64,000 bases of DNA from Bacilli bacterium (GCA_900752975.1 CAADXH010000018.1:1-64000), one strand, 5' to 3'. Positions 18,215 to 28,011 are shown, numbered from the stretch's first letter. Translations and numbers: made by a program. The notes: generated by a model from the sequence alone, not told the origin.

Positions 18215-18343
18215 AAAATCCCTTTCTTAATTGAGTGCGGGTTCAAGTCCCGCCAGTAGCACCATGAGCATACTCTGAAGTATGCTTGTATTTTACTACC
18301 TTCAAATTTGATATAATCCAGAGTTCATATTACTCTGGATTAT

Positions 18344-18420
18344 GGGCCATTAGCTCAAATGGTCAGAGCTACCGGCTCATAACCGGTTGGTTGCGAGTTC
18401 GATTCTTGCATGGCCCACCA
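18344..18420 (+). tRNA. tRNA-Met(CAU)
   Basis: A 77-nt tRNA with acceptor GGGCCAT/ATGGCCC, anticodon stem ACCGG/CCGGT, loop CTCATAA (anticodon CAT), a T arm and an encoded ACCA. Elongator Met and the Ile2 (lysidine) type share this anticodon; sequence alone does not separate them here. Confidence 0.93.
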
Positions 18421-18513
18421 CTGTCTCTAATTTAATAATCTCCTATATTCTTTATCTTTACTCTACAGATTAATTTCTGTAGAGTTTTCTTTTTACAAAT
18501 GTATATTCACTTG
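18421..18513. other. Spacer between tRNA-Met and the early promoter
   Basis: This short spacer contains a hairpin around CTCTACAGATTAATTTCTGTAGAG followed by TTTTCTTTTT (about 18461-18495), a probable terminator for the tRNA transcript. No gene is seen. Confidence 0.55.
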
Positions 18514-18638
18514 TATATAATTATAGTGAATAGAGATAGCAATATACTCTATATCAAATACAGGTTGATGCAAACCTGAAACCTCAAGCATCAGACGTAG
18601 AAACTCTACGTTCCAGGGTAAAGGAAAAGGATACAATT
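18514..18638 (+). promoter_or_regulatory. Early-type promoter and pseudoknot leader, copy 1
   Basis: TATATAATTATAGTGA (18514-18529) is followed by a leader nearly identical to that at 44610-44740. The leader has ATAGAG/CTCTAT near its 5' end, then stem CAGGTT (18561-18566) / AACCTG (18573-18578). That stem's loop GATGC (18567-18571) can pair with GCATC (18588-18592), giving an H-type pseudoknot. A hairpin ACGTAGA/TCTACGT (18595-18611) follows, then the purine-rich ribosome binding site. Confidence 0.7.
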
Positions 18639-19208
18639 ATGAACATGAATACAAACATTAACAACACAATCGCATCTGCAACCACCACAGCTGCTAATAA
18701 TTTGTTGACAGATGTCACAACTTGGAAAGAAACTGCTTTAAATCTGAGCAGAATTCTGTCAGACCAAACTGACATCGTAAATCTCTTAAACAAAAAACTA
18801 ATAGAATTGGCATGCAAGAACGAGGAACTATCAAAAGAAAATGCGAAGCTTCGTTCCAAAGTTGAAATTCTGACAAAGAGTAATACATTTGAAGAAGATG
18901 AGGTAATGACAAAAATTATATTCGTTGATAACAGAAATTACGATAAGATTTTGTATATTGCTGGAGAAATCAGATTGAAAGATCTGACAAAAGAAATGCA
19001 GGAGACTTTTAAATCTCATTGTACAAACCATTTGGGTGAAACTGATTTTGTAATTAAGAATTGCTTGATTGAATTAGACAATTTCGATAATAATAGAATT
19101 GAAGTTGAAATTAAGGATAGGAATGATATAATCCTTTCCTATGAAGGTAAAACTGTAGAAGAATTCATCGATGAATATAATAAATTCATAGCAGCAAGAA
19201 ATTCTTAA
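18639..19208 (+). CDS. Early-type hypothetical protein with coiled coil
   Basis: A 189-aa protein starting MNMNTNINNT, after AAGGAAAAGGATACAATT. The first 25 residues are Asn/Thr/Ala-rich, as in the other early-type proteins at 24590 and 44741. Residues about 40-80 form a likely coiled coil (LNKKLIELACKNEELSKENAKLRSKVEIL). The C-terminal 100 residues look like a small alpha/beta domain. No family is recognised. Its leader is a near copy of that of the 44741 gene although the proteins are not evidently related. Confidence 0.8.
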   Translation: MNMNTNINNTIASATTTAANNLLTDVTTWKETALNLSRILSDQTDIVNLLNKKLIELACKNEELSKENAKLRSKVEILTKSNTFEEDEVMTKIIFVDNRNYDKILYIAGEIRLKDLTKEMQETFKSHCTNHLGETDFVIKNCLIELDNFDNNRIEVEIKDRNDIILSYEGKTVEEFIDEYNKFIAARNS

Positions 19209-19240
19209 ATATCAACTTTATTAACAGTAGAAAAAAATAG

Positions 19241-19273
19241 GGGCTTGGATAATTCCAAGCCCTTTATTTTTTT
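19241..19273. terminator. Bidirectional intrinsic terminator
   Basis: GGGCTTGG / CCAAGCCC stem with a T-tract on the plus strand and A-rich flanks. It is shared by the convergent 18639 gene and the RNAP beta-like gene. Confidence 0.85.
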
Positions 19274-22200
19274 AAAATTTATGACGTATTGTATAATCTT
19301 GTTTGATTCCCATAATATCTTTAACCTGACGGTCAAGTTCTACTAATCCTTTACCAGCCATTGTATATTGTAATGGAGCACAACACATACGTTTATCAAA
19401 TGATACCATAGAAGCAATTGCATCAATTGGTTCTTCTGGTCTATATGAAGACCTTGGTTCTTGACCTTCTGCTATTACTTCTTTTGCTACACCTTTTTGT
19501 GCACCTAAGAAGATTAACTTATCACCAACAGAGAAGTCATCTTTATATGATACAAAGATTTCGATTAGCACACCATCTTCTATATTTTTTAGTTTCCCTT
19601 CTTGAGGTAGCTTTTGACAAGTATATTGTTTTGCTAAGTTTTCATTGTATTTAGCAACTTGTTTAGCACGAGCATTATTTTTTCTTTCGTATTCAGATAC
19701 AATTTTCTTTAATGATGGTGACATCTCATCTAGTTCACAAGTTCGATAGATTTTGATATCTTCGATAACACCAGTATTAGGAGATTTAATTGGAATACGA
19801 CCAAGAGAAGTTACAGTATCCTCATCATCTACAAGATTCTTTAATAATACGTTTACATCATTATCTTCGAATGTATTTTGAATGATTAACAATGGGTCAC
19901 CTTCTTGAACAGAATCTCCAACTTTAATCATGTTAAATACATTCGTATTCTTAGATAAGGTTACCGGAACTTCCATAATTACGTTTGAAGACAAAGCGTC
20001 TGAAATATAACTAGAAACAACACAAGAGTCTTCGAATCCTTTATCAGAAGTAATAATTGCAATCTTTGCTAGAGTACCTTGATTATAAGTAGCACTATTA
20101 TCATAACCACAATTCACTGTATAAGACATAGGATCATAGGCAATTAACTGTCCTTTCTTAACTTTTGTTCCTAAGCCTTTATCTGCTATTAATTTGATTG
20201 AAGTATAGAAACCGCCATCGGAGTTTTTATACACCTTATTATTCAAATCTACAAAATCAATTGATCCATCTTTATATTGAATTGTAATATGGTCTTCATT
20301 TCGTTCTATAACAGTACCATCATCTTTTGCATTAAATGAGAATACATCTGGTGTAAATGATGTAAGAGCATCATCCATACCATTTGTGATTAACAACGGG
20401 TCACCACCCGCAACTCTCATATCATGCTTTGTTCTCTGTACATATGACATTGCCAAACGGAATGGGTCATCATGGGTTGTACACATTGGTGTCAAATTTT
20501 CTGCTGTTGTCATTGTATTTACATCATTCATTTTGCTCTTATCATTAGAAGCATCAGAAATATATCCACGTTTACTATTGATATTTGCATTTGTTGTTAC
20601 AACACGAGTTACACCAACAGTACCTGCGAAACCAGTAGACATACCAATTACATTTGTCATAGATTCATCATAAGTACGTTTTTCAAGTGAGTAAGAACGG
20701 TCACTATTAAGACCGGATAATCCTTTAAATGATACTGTATTATTTGCTTCAGCATACCACAAATCATTAATTGTAGATGCATCAGACGCTGTACTATCAG
20801 CCATAATTGCATCGATAATTGCTGATTGTTTTACAGTCATTGTAGCTTTACCAGTTTTCTTTAATTTTGTTCTGTAATCTGCATATGACTTTGATAAAAC
20901 TTTATAAGCATACCCTGCAATGATTTCATTTGTTCTAAATCTATTACCAGAGATATCAGTGTGTTTATTAAACTTTGTATCAGACAATAGATTAGATGAA
21001 TAAATTAATCCTTCACAGAATTCATCTGGTAAGTCATACATCTTACAAATACGTTTACTGATAGGGTCAAACATTAAATCATAGAAGTTGTCAAGACCAT
21101 CAGCTTTGATTCTACCACCAAAGTTATCTAACATTTCAGTCCACATTGTTTTAGAGTTTACATCTTTAATTGAATAGTCTTCTGTGTTACATTCTTTTAA
21201 TCCATTCATAAGGATAGAAGAATTGTAATCAATCTTATATACAATATAAGCATCATTAAATTTAATGATATCATGTGTTGTATAATCGACTCTAGGACGT
21301 TTATCTAGGATTTCATATGAAATAGCAGCTTTATTAAGTGTCTTAATAAGTCCTTCACAATATGCACAAATAACGACTACTGGAATTTTTGTATTAAGAA
21401 TAGATGCTTGAGAATATGCATATTTTACAGAAGGTTTTGCTTCATCATATAACTTAGCAAATTCAGAATCTTGACATAATACTTCAGCAATAATAGCTGA
21501 ACAAAATCTTTCACCATTGCTATAAATGATTTTCTTTTCTCCGGCATCATATCCAATTGGAAGTCCTTTTGACAAGTCAATCTTATCAGGATACTTATCT
21601 CTAATATCATCTTGATCAAAATAGAAAGTAGTATTCTTATATTTGATATATGAATAAGACTTACCCAAGTCCATATAGTCTAGTGGAATTTCGTATTTCA
21701 TTGCTGTAATTGTATTATTACCAGACATTGAAGTAATAGACTTACCACTATAACCATTCATTGCTTTTACAATCTTACCAGAGATTACATTAGATTTACC
21801 AACTGCACTACCAAATATATAGAAGAAGATTTTGTTATAGTTTGTCGTAATTTGAGCAGTACTGAATTCTGTTTTAATGATTGGTAGATTCATCAACTGA
21901 GCATTGATTGTCTTATCATTACCTTTCAAACGCATGAATCTATTATTCTTTAACAATGGAATATCAAATTTTAATTGGAATCTAGTACCTCCGATATCTT
22001 CACATTGAACAGTCCATGTTTCTTTTAAATCTTCGGATGTAGTTGTATCTTCAACTTCTACATTTCTAATTGCAACTGGAACTGTTCTAGTTGAGAAGAA
22101 GTTTAATACAGCCATAATATCTTCATCTACATTATATTCCTCATTGAAATTGATATATTGTAGATTATCCCATTGGTCATTGTTAATACTGTTGATATGA

Positions 22201-24422
22201 ACAGATGATACCTGTAATGGTTCATCACCAACATCTTCAGATGATTCTAGCATATCTTTAACAGATTCACCCTTAACCTTCTTCTTTTTAATATCATCAC
22301 TAAGAGAATTGATTCTTGCTTTACGAGTAGCAGATGCTTTTATTTCAGAAGATTCTTCATCAGAAATATCTTTGATAAGATTAGCAATATAATCGTTATC
22401 TAGTTTATCTAATGCTTCTTCTGTTGAAGATGAATTCTCTGCAGCAGTCTTGATATTTTCTACAAGTTCTTCTTTTTTCTTTTCTGTAACTTCTTTTGAA
22501 ACTTCTTTCTCAGTCTTCGGAATATCGTTTTTATCTTTAGTGGAAACCTTTTTAGCCTCCTTAGAAGCTTTACCAACTGCACCATACAATTCAACTCTCT
22601 TAGAAGTCTCTATTTTTTCTACAATATCATTTACAATTGCATTTGGAGAATCCTTTGCCATGTCATCATCTTGAGGTATAATCTTGTTAAAAATATTATT
22701 GATATTAGAAGTGAATCTTTGCAAATCTGTCTTTTTAAATGTAGAGAAATTGATCTTGAAGTATGAATTTAAACCAAAGAAAAAAATGTTACTATCACCA
22801 AATATCTTTTTTAATTGAGTGAAGTCGTTCTTCTTAATTAGACGTACTATGAGGCTTACAGGATTCATTGTTTTTGTATAATCAACTATATCAGTGTCTT
22901 CACTATAGTAGTCTAATACAGGGATAAAAATTGATTTAACCTTGTATTCTTTATCAATAGAAGAATTGTTAAGAAAACGTCTTAATGTTTCTGAGTATAA
23001 CTTTAGGCCTTGTTCACCCATCTTCGTATTATTCTCAATGAATAGTCTGTTGTAGTAAGATATATCAAAGAATAAATTTAAACCTTTATAATCAGAAATG
23101 TTCACCTTTGTATACTTGATAGTAGGACATTGACTCTTTACGATTTTATATACATCGAACAATTCTTTTTGAGTTCTAATTCTTTCATCATACATATATG
23201 ACCGTAGCTTATTATCAATTGCATCTTCAGTAAAGATTTCATTTCCAAAAAAGAAAGCTCTATCACCAAATCTAAATCCTTCAGAGTTAACTTCTCTATC
23301 TGGAATTTTAGGTTTCTCTTCCTTTTTATCTTTCGCACTCATATCTACATAGATTACTGGAAATCTATCAGTATAATCACATGATTTTCCTACCAGATTC
23401 AATGCAGTTATTCTGTCAAGATAGTTACCATCTTGAACAATGGAAGTTTTAAGATTCTTAATTAGTACCTTATCTCTGTTGAGAGAGTATACTGGAACAA
23501 CTCTTCCTTTCTTAGAAAGAATCTGTTTCTGTAAATCCCTATTATACATTTTATCTCTATATGAGTAGATAAGAAATTTAGTAATTTCCTCTTTCTCTAT
23601 ATCATCATCGAAATAACTATCTTCAAGATAAACACCGAATTCATTACCATGTGCAGAGTGTTTATATGCTACTCCGAATCCTGCTAGATTATCATTTGTG
23701 TCATAACACATTACAAGATAATTCGCATTCGAAAACATCTCTCCAATGTATTTATAATCTCTGAGGTCTTTAACTAGCTTTTCACATTCTTTTCTATGTT
23801 TTTGAATATTCGACCCAGTATAGTATTCGAATCTATAATCTGTCATTAAGTTTATAGGAATACCACCTGAAGTATTGATAGATGTTTCTTTCAGTGGTTT
23901 ATAATATTTATAGAATCTATTATCCTCACTAACTTCAATATCTGTAATATTGAATGACTTTAGCTTTTTGATAATATTCTTAGCGAGAGTAGCTTCATAT
24001 TCTTTTGGACAATGATTGAACATTCTGATTGCAGCTCTTACATGTTCTTCATCATTAATCGGATAAGATCTAGTTTGAGGAATTCCGAAATCTTTATCGG
24101 ATAACTTTTTCCTATCTTTACTAGATAGCTTAGCTTCATTAATATAAGCTCTTACTGTTTCATCTTCATAATGAACAAACTCTTCAATTTCATTCGATTT
24201 GATAATAGCATTGATCGACTTATCAATATAATATGACTTAAACCATTTCTTATTGTTTATTACCATATCACTATTAATCATATCAATAGATGACGAAATA
24301 TCAGAAGTAAGCAAATATATCAAGCTACCATGTGTATTATCATCTGGATTTAAAGGGATGAATAACTTATTGTTTCTATTGTACATCTTTAAATCTTTCA
24401 TATCTTTAATATGTATAGACAT
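19272..24422 (-). CDS. Phage RNA polymerase beta-like subunit (probable virion RNAP), with long N-terminal extension
   Basis: A 1716-aa protein; the start MSIHIKDMKD is chosen for its AAAGGAG site. Residues about 95-170 hold a module (LSSKDRKKLSDKDFGIP...YPINDEEHVRAAIRMF) often found in phage virion proteins, preceded by YINEA, a possible prohead-protease site (E96/A97). A Lys/Glu-rich linker spans about 590-740. The beta homology follows: a GNDKTINAQLMNLP segment, THDDPFRLAMSYVQR (about 1317), QGTLAKI...GFEDSCVVS (about 1450-1465) and GDKLIFLGAQKGVAKE (about 1632), matching the beta GDKMAGRHGNKG loop. It stops before the C-terminal clamp, which seems to be the separate 43828 gene. Virion assignment is inference. 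Confidence 0.85.
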   Translation of the reverse strand: MSIHIKDMKDLKMYNRNNKLFIPLNPDDNTHGSLIYLLTSDISSSIDMINSDMVINNKKWFKSYYIDKSINAIIKSNEIEEFVHYEDETVRAYINEAKLSSKDRKKLSDKDFGIPQTRSYPINDEEHVRAAIRMFNHCPKEYEATLAKNIIKKLKSFNITDIEVSEDNRFYKYYKPLKETSINTSGGIPINLMTDYRFEYYTGSNIQKHRKECEKLVKDLRDYKYIGEMFSNANYLVMCYDTNDNLAGFGVAYKHSAHGNEFGVYLEDSYFDDDIEKEEITKFLIYSYRDKMYNRDLQKQILSKKGRVVPVYSLNRDKVLIKNLKTSIVQDGNYLDRITALNLVGKSCDYTDRFPVIYVDMSAKDKKEEKPKIPDREVNSEGFRFGDRAFFFGNEIFTEDAIDNKLRSYMYDERIRTQKELFDVYKIVKSQCPTIKYTKVNISDYKGLNLFFDISYYNRLFIENNTKMGEQGLKLYSETLRRFLNNSSIDKEYKVKSIFIPVLDYYSEDTDIVDYTKTMNPVSLIVRLIKKNDFTQLKKIFGDSNIFFFGLNSYFKINFSTFKKTDLQRFTSNINNIFNKIIPQDDDMAKDSPNAIVNDIVEKIETSKRVELYGAVGKASKEAKKVSTKDKNDIPKTEKEVSKEVTEKKKEELVENIKTAAENSSSTEEALDKLDNDYIANLIKDISDEESSEIKASATRKARINSLSDDIKKKKVKGESVKDMLESSEDVGDEPLQVSSVHINSINNDQWDNLQYINFNEEYNVDEDIMAVLNFFSTRTVPVAIRNVEVEDTTTSEDLKETWTVQCEDIGGTRFQLKFDIPLLKNNRFMRLKGNDKTINAQLMNLPIIKTEFSTAQITTNYNKIFFYIFGSAVGKSNVISGKIVKAMNGYSGKSITSMSGNNTITAMKYEIPLDYMDLGKSYSYIKYKNTTFYFDQDDIRDKYPDKIDLSKGLPIGYDAGEKKIIYSNGERFCSAIIAEVLCQDSEFAKLYDEAKPSVKYAYSQASILNTKIPVVVICAYCEGLIKTLNKAAISYEILDKRPRVDYTTHDIIKFNDAYIVYKIDYNSSILMNGLKECNTEDYSIKDVNSKTMWTEMLDNFGGRIKADGLDNFYDLMFDPISKRICKMYDLPDEFCEGLIYSSNLLSDTKFNKHTDISGNRFRTNEIIAGYAYKVLSKSYADYRTKLKKTGKATMTVKQSAIIDAIMADSTASDASTINDLWYAEANNTVSFKGLSGLNSDRSYSLEKRTYDESMTNVIGMSTGFAGTVGVTRVVTTNANINSKRGYISDASNDKSKMNDVNTMTTAENLTPMCTTHDDPFRLAMSYVQRTKHDMRVAGGDPLLITNGMDDALTSFTPDVFSFNAKDDGTVIERNEDHITIQYKDGSIDFVDLNNKVYKNSDGGFYTSIKLIADKGLGTKVKKGQLIAYDPMSYTVNCGYDNSATYNQGTLAKIAIITSDKGFEDSCVVSSYISDALSSNVIMEVPVTLSKNTNVFNMIKVGDSVQEGDPLLIIQNTFEDNDVNVLLKNLVDDEDTVTSLGRIPIKSPNTGVIEDIKIYRTCELDEMSPSLKKIVSEYERKNNARAKQVAKYNENLAKQYTCQKLPQEGKLKNIEDGVLIEIFVSYKDDFSVGDKLIFLGAQKGVAKEVIAEGQEPRSSYRPEEPIDAIASMVSFDKRMCCAPLQYTMAGKGLVELDRQVKDIMGIKQDYTIRHKF

Positions 24423-24500
24423 ACGCATTCGCTCCTTTCTCATTCATTATAAGAATGTTTTCCGACAGCTGTTTGAATTGAAATAGTTAAAAACTATACA

Positions 24501-24560
24501 TATATATTATAGTAGTGAATAACAGAGATATGTTATTCCAGTCCCGTACAGAATACGGGG
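24501..24560 (+). promoter_or_regulatory. Early-type promoter and stem-loop leader
   Basis: TATATATTATAGTAGTGA (24501-24518) is followed at once by AATAACA-gagata-TGTTATT (24518-24537) and a second hairpin CCCGTA/TACGGG (24543-24559). The ribosome binding site of the 24590 gene lies just after. Confidence 0.65.
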
Positions 24561-24589
24561 AATTTCAAAATTTTTAGGAGGTCATAAAA

Positions 24590-25156
24590 ATGACAACAAC
24601 AATCGAAAGAACAACCGCAACCGCACAGGAAACCGCAACCACAGTCGCAGAAAAAACTGCGAAACTGAAAATGCTGGATGTCGAAACCAGCTTTGAACCG
24701 GAAGAAGAAACGGAAGACAAACCCTTCAATCTGTTTTCCATCAAAAATGTGATCAGAATGATTGCATTTGTTTTAGTAGCGTTAGCATTATTGCTAACTA
24801 CACTGTTTTCATACAATTCATTTGTTCAACATAAAGGGGAAACAACTGTAATTGTTCAGTTGGTGAAAGGAAGTGAACATTATAGTTATGAACCATCATT
24901 CAATTCTTGTCGGTTTACGCCAGAACTGATAAAGGCAATCAAACAGAAGAAGATTGACCTTTATGGAGTTCAATATGCAGAAACGTTCCATTCAGGAACT
25001 TCAACTCAAAATGAAGTTTCCGGATATTTCATTGAAACTGAAGATGCAACTACAGGAACAATTTCTCATTTAAGATTTTCTGGCTGGGAAGATACAGGAA
25101 TGAAAGATGCTTATGGAAATCCAGTACATTGCTGGGTAATTGATTACGTAGAATAA
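24590..25156 (+). CDS. Early-type single-pass membrane protein
   Basis: A 188-aa protein after TTAGGAGG. The first 25 residues are Thr/Ala-rich (TTTIERTTATAQETATTVAEK), followed by an acidic stretch, then one strong transmembrane helix (about residues 53-72, MIAFVLVALALLLTTLFSY). The remaining 115 residues, probably outside the membrane, look like a small beta domain. The upstream region matches the early-type promoters at 18514, 44610 and 47400. Its codons near the start are richer in GC than the surroundings. No family is recognised; an early protein acting at the host membrane is plausible. Confidence 0.8.
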   Translation: MTTTIERTTATAQETATTVAEKTAKLKMLDVETSFEPEEETEDKPFNLFSIKNVIRMIAFVLVALALLLTTLFSYNSFVQHKGETTVIVQLVKGSEHYSYEPSFNSCRFTPELIKAIKQKKIDLYGVQYAETFHSGTSTQNEVSGYFIETEDATTGTISHLRFSGWEDTGMKDAYGNPVHCWVIDYVE

Positions 25157-25178
25157 TTACATATCTGGTAAAAGAGTG

Positions 25179-25210
25179 GAGGGAGCTATTATAGCTCCCT
25201 CTTATTTTTT
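25179..25210. terminator. Bidirectional intrinsic terminator
   Basis: GAGGGAGCTA / TAGCTCCCTC stem followed by TTATTTTTT, between the convergent 24590 and SbcC-like genes. Confidence 0.9.
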
Positions 25211-27852
25211 TATTTGTAAGACCAGATAATATTTCCTTCGGTAATAACATCATTCTCATTCTTTAGAAGAATTACATCACAGTCATTCAATGAGATTTCT
25301 GAGTTGTGACTAATTAGAACACATTGTGATGAATTTACTAATCCCATAAGTTGAGTAAGGATATTCATAAACTCTCTTCTGTTTTCTGAATCAAACGGGG
25401 CATCTATTTCATCACCAACAATTATATTCAGTTTTGTAGATGTTTGGCTTAGTAATGAAATAGATATAATCATTGAGATTAATGATATCTGTGCAGAAGA
25501 CATACTTGTAATATCATCATGATTAATACCACCTCTTACTGCAACAGGAATTCTAAATTCAGATTCTGTAATAATCAATGGTAGTAAAGCAAATGTTCCA
25601 CCAAATAATCTACTTAGAATCTTATTAGCATTATCCATAATCTTATTGAGATACATATTAGCAAATAGTAATTGAATACCTGTAGTAGGAGAACAATAAT
25701 ACTTAAGTGTTTCAATCTTAGTATACATCATATTATACTGCTCATATTCTTTTGAATATTCCGCACTAAGTGTAATTCTGTATCGTAGAGATTCTGCGGT
25801 TTTTCTCAAAGGTTCTAATTGTGATTTCAATTCAGAAATGTTCACATTTAGTTTTTCAATGTCTGAGTTTAGCTTTTCGATTCTATCTATATTAGAACGG
25901 TCTTTCTCAATCTCTTCATTAAGAATCCTTAATGATTCTTCACATTCATTTAGACTTGCTCTTAGATTGAATATATCTTCTAGACTTATACAAAGTTTAC
26001 ACATGTCATTATATTTTTTTGTTAATGAGGTAATCTCTTCATTCATTGCATTAATCTTGATAGTGTCTTCATTGATATTAACATTCAGTCTATCAATACT
26101 ATCTGTTATCATATTGATTAAGTCCTTTTGAGTATATAAAGCATTGTACTTTACAGTTATATCATTAAGGTCTTTATCGATTGACTTGTATTCAATCAAG
26201 TCATTAGAATATTCAATGAATCCTGCCAATGTTGGTAGTATCATGAGTCTATTTCTTGAAAGAGAAACAACACAGTTTTCATAAGTGTCCAAATTCAATT
26301 GAAGTTTTGATAAGATAATTCGATTGGTATTATATATTTCGAGTAATCTTTTGTTACGCTCAACGTTTGAGAGTTTTTGTTCATATGATTCTTTTTGTTT
26401 GTTTAATTCACTAATCGTTGTAAATCCTTTACGTTGCTTCATCAACTCATCAATGATTTTTTTAGCTTTTAAAGCATCTGCAATGAAAGGACAAGAGTTA
26501 TTATTACAATCGGAAGGGCGTTGTTCTAGAATATCAAGCTTGTACTCATTCATCTCAATTTTGTTTCTAAACACTGCAGTATCTTCTATCTCGTTGTCGA
26601 GTCTTTCAATATTTCTTAATATATCAAGATATTCTATTTCTATATCATCAGATGGAATCAATTCAATTGGTTGATTCAGTATCTCTATCATTTGTTTGAT
26701 TGCTTCATATGCAATCATAAATTCATCATGAGTGATTGTATTAAGATCAACGATATCTCCCCATCTTTCTCTTATTTTTTCTTTTCTAGAAGTAAGGTCA
26801 TCTTTAATTCGTTGAACTTCGATTAGATTCATTCCTGAATTGATTGACTTTAACTTAGCTGTCTCTTCCTCTAATCTAGAAGCTTCTTGTTCTCTTTCTT
26901 TTATAAGATTATTAATTCTTTCTTTTGTAGATTCAATCAGATACTTGGTATCTATGATATCTTGATTAAGTTTGTCAAGAATTTCTTTATTGATTACGAT
27001 TGTAGAAAGATTTGGATCGGTAGAATATATCTTATTGAGTTGTTTACTAAATTCATCTCTTTTACTTGAATATGTTTTAGTGCTTTCTGTATAAGTTTCG
27101 ATTCGATTAGATATTTCGTTATTAGGATCTATTGATAATAACATACCTTTCTCTTTATTAATTACTTCATTATGCTGTTCCATTAGTTTCTCTGTTTCAG
27201 ATATTTTACTTTCAATAGATTTTAGTTCTTCTTGTAATTGAACAGTATTACCGACATTATCAATCTTAGACGAAATACTACCCATTAGAGCTTTATAAGT
27301 TGATGCTTTTTTAGATAGAGTCTTATACATTGTATTATAAACATCTGTTGATGAAAGAATAGAGTTTACATATCGTTTTCTTTCAGCTGGTCTTAAATCT
27401 GCTATTCCTCTTTTTGTACTAGATAACTGTGTTAATGTGATATAATTAGCATCTAATTCTAACTCTTCATTTATCATTTCCTTACAACTAGAAATATTAC
27501 CAGAAGGATTCAAATCTATTACATTACCATTTGGAAATATCTTTTTGAAATACCCCTTACTGATTCTAGATTGATTTTTACATTCATGGATATAAGTTAT
27601 ACTATAGACTATACTATTCGTTTCATCGATATATTCTATTTCTTTACAAGCACTTACACCAGAGATGAAAGAACTATTATCGTCTGGTAAAGGTTTCAAC
27701 GCACTTTCTATTGTGCTTTTGCCGGAACCATTATCACCTTTTATAAGAACAATCTTATTTCTACATCTAGTGAAATCTATTTCGATTTCATATAATCCCA
27801 TACCATTGTATATACCACCATAATTCACAAGCTTTAACCGTTTTAATAACAT
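25210..27852 (-). CDS. SbcC/Rad50/gp46-like recombination ATPase
   Basis: An 880-aa SMC-type ATPase. Walker A is KGDNGSGKST (about residues 38-47), and the C-terminal lobe has MSSAQISLISMIISISLL (signature-like) and IIVGDEIDAPFD (Walker B, about 820). Two long coiled-coil arms flank a central DCNNNSCPF element (about residue 446) that could be a zinc-hook-like turn, although the spacing is not the classic C-x2-C. It corresponds to T4 gp46, which with a gp47-type nuclease resects DNA ends; no gp47-like partner is visible in the window. Start is the second ATG of ATGATG, seven bases after AAGGAGG. Confidence 0.85.
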   Translation of the reverse strand: MLLKRLKLVNYGGIYNGMGLYEIEIDFTRCRNKIVLIKGDNGSGKSTIESALKPLPDDNSSFISGVSACKEIEYIDETNSIVYSITYIHECKNQSRISKGYFKKIFPNGNVIDLNPSGNISSCKEMINEELELDANYITLTQLSSTKRGIADLRPAERKRYVNSILSSTDVYNTMYKTLSKKASTYKALMGSISSKIDNVGNTVQLQEELKSIESKISETEKLMEQHNEVINKEKGMLLSIDPNNEISNRIETYTESTKTYSSKRDEFSKQLNKIYSTDPNLSTIVINKEILDKLNQDIIDTKYLIESTKERINNLIKEREQEASRLEEETAKLKSINSGMNLIEVQRIKDDLTSRKEKIRERWGDIVDLNTITHDEFMIAYEAIKQMIEILNQPIELIPSDDIEIEYLDILRNIERLDNEIEDTAVFRNKIEMNEYKLDILEQRPSDCNNNSCPFIADALKAKKIIDELMKQRKGFTTISELNKQKESYEQKLSNVERNKRLLEIYNTNRIILSKLQLNLDTYENCVVSLSRNRLMILPTLAGFIEYSNDLIEYKSIDKDLNDITVKYNALYTQKDLINMITDSIDRLNVNINEDTIKINAMNEEITSLTKKYNDMCKLCISLEDIFNLRASLNECEESLRILNEEIEKDRSNIDRIEKLNSDIEKLNVNISELKSQLEPLRKTAESLRYRITLSAEYSKEYEQYNMMYTKIETLKYYCSPTTGIQLLFANMYLNKIMDNANKILSRLFGGTFALLPLIITESEFRIPVAVRGGINHDDITSMSSAQISLISMIISISLLSQTSTKLNIIVGDEIDAPFDSENRREFMNILTQLMGLVNSSQCVLISHNSEISLNDCDVILLKNENDVITEGNIIWSYK

Positions 27853-27912
27853 CATAATTCCTCCTTAATGCGTACGCTGACGCATGTATTTATATATAAG
27901 TTTTGATTAGTA

Positions 27913-27955
27913 TAAAAAACAAAAGATATCTGTAGGTAGAATGAACTACCTACAG
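27913..27955 (-). terminator. Intrinsic terminator
   Basis: CTGTAGGTAG / CTACCTACAG stem followed on the minus strand by ATATCTTTTGTTTTTT. It ends the tRNA-Pro transcript before the SbcC-like gene. Confidence 0.8.
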
Positions 27956-28011
27956 ACAGTGCAGAAAAGTTTTTATGAAGGAATAAGAAAATGTCGGATA
28001 TTAAAATCCGA

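Larger units (their letters stand above)
17560..18264 (+). tRNA. tRNA-Leu(UAA) interrupted by an intron
   Basis: The 5' exon (17560-17594) carries acceptor GCTACTG, a D arm and anticodon stem AGGGA plus CTT. The 3' exon (18215-18264) resumes with AAAATCCCT, a variable arm, T arm GCGGG-TTCAAGT-CCCGC, acceptor CAGTAGC and an encoded ACCA. Joining the exons gives the loop CTTAAAA with anticodon TAA and an 85-nt class II tRNA-Leu. The insertion lies between U34 and A35 of the anticodon, the site used by the classical group I intron of cyanobacterial and plastid tRNA-Leu(UAA). Confidence 0.9.
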
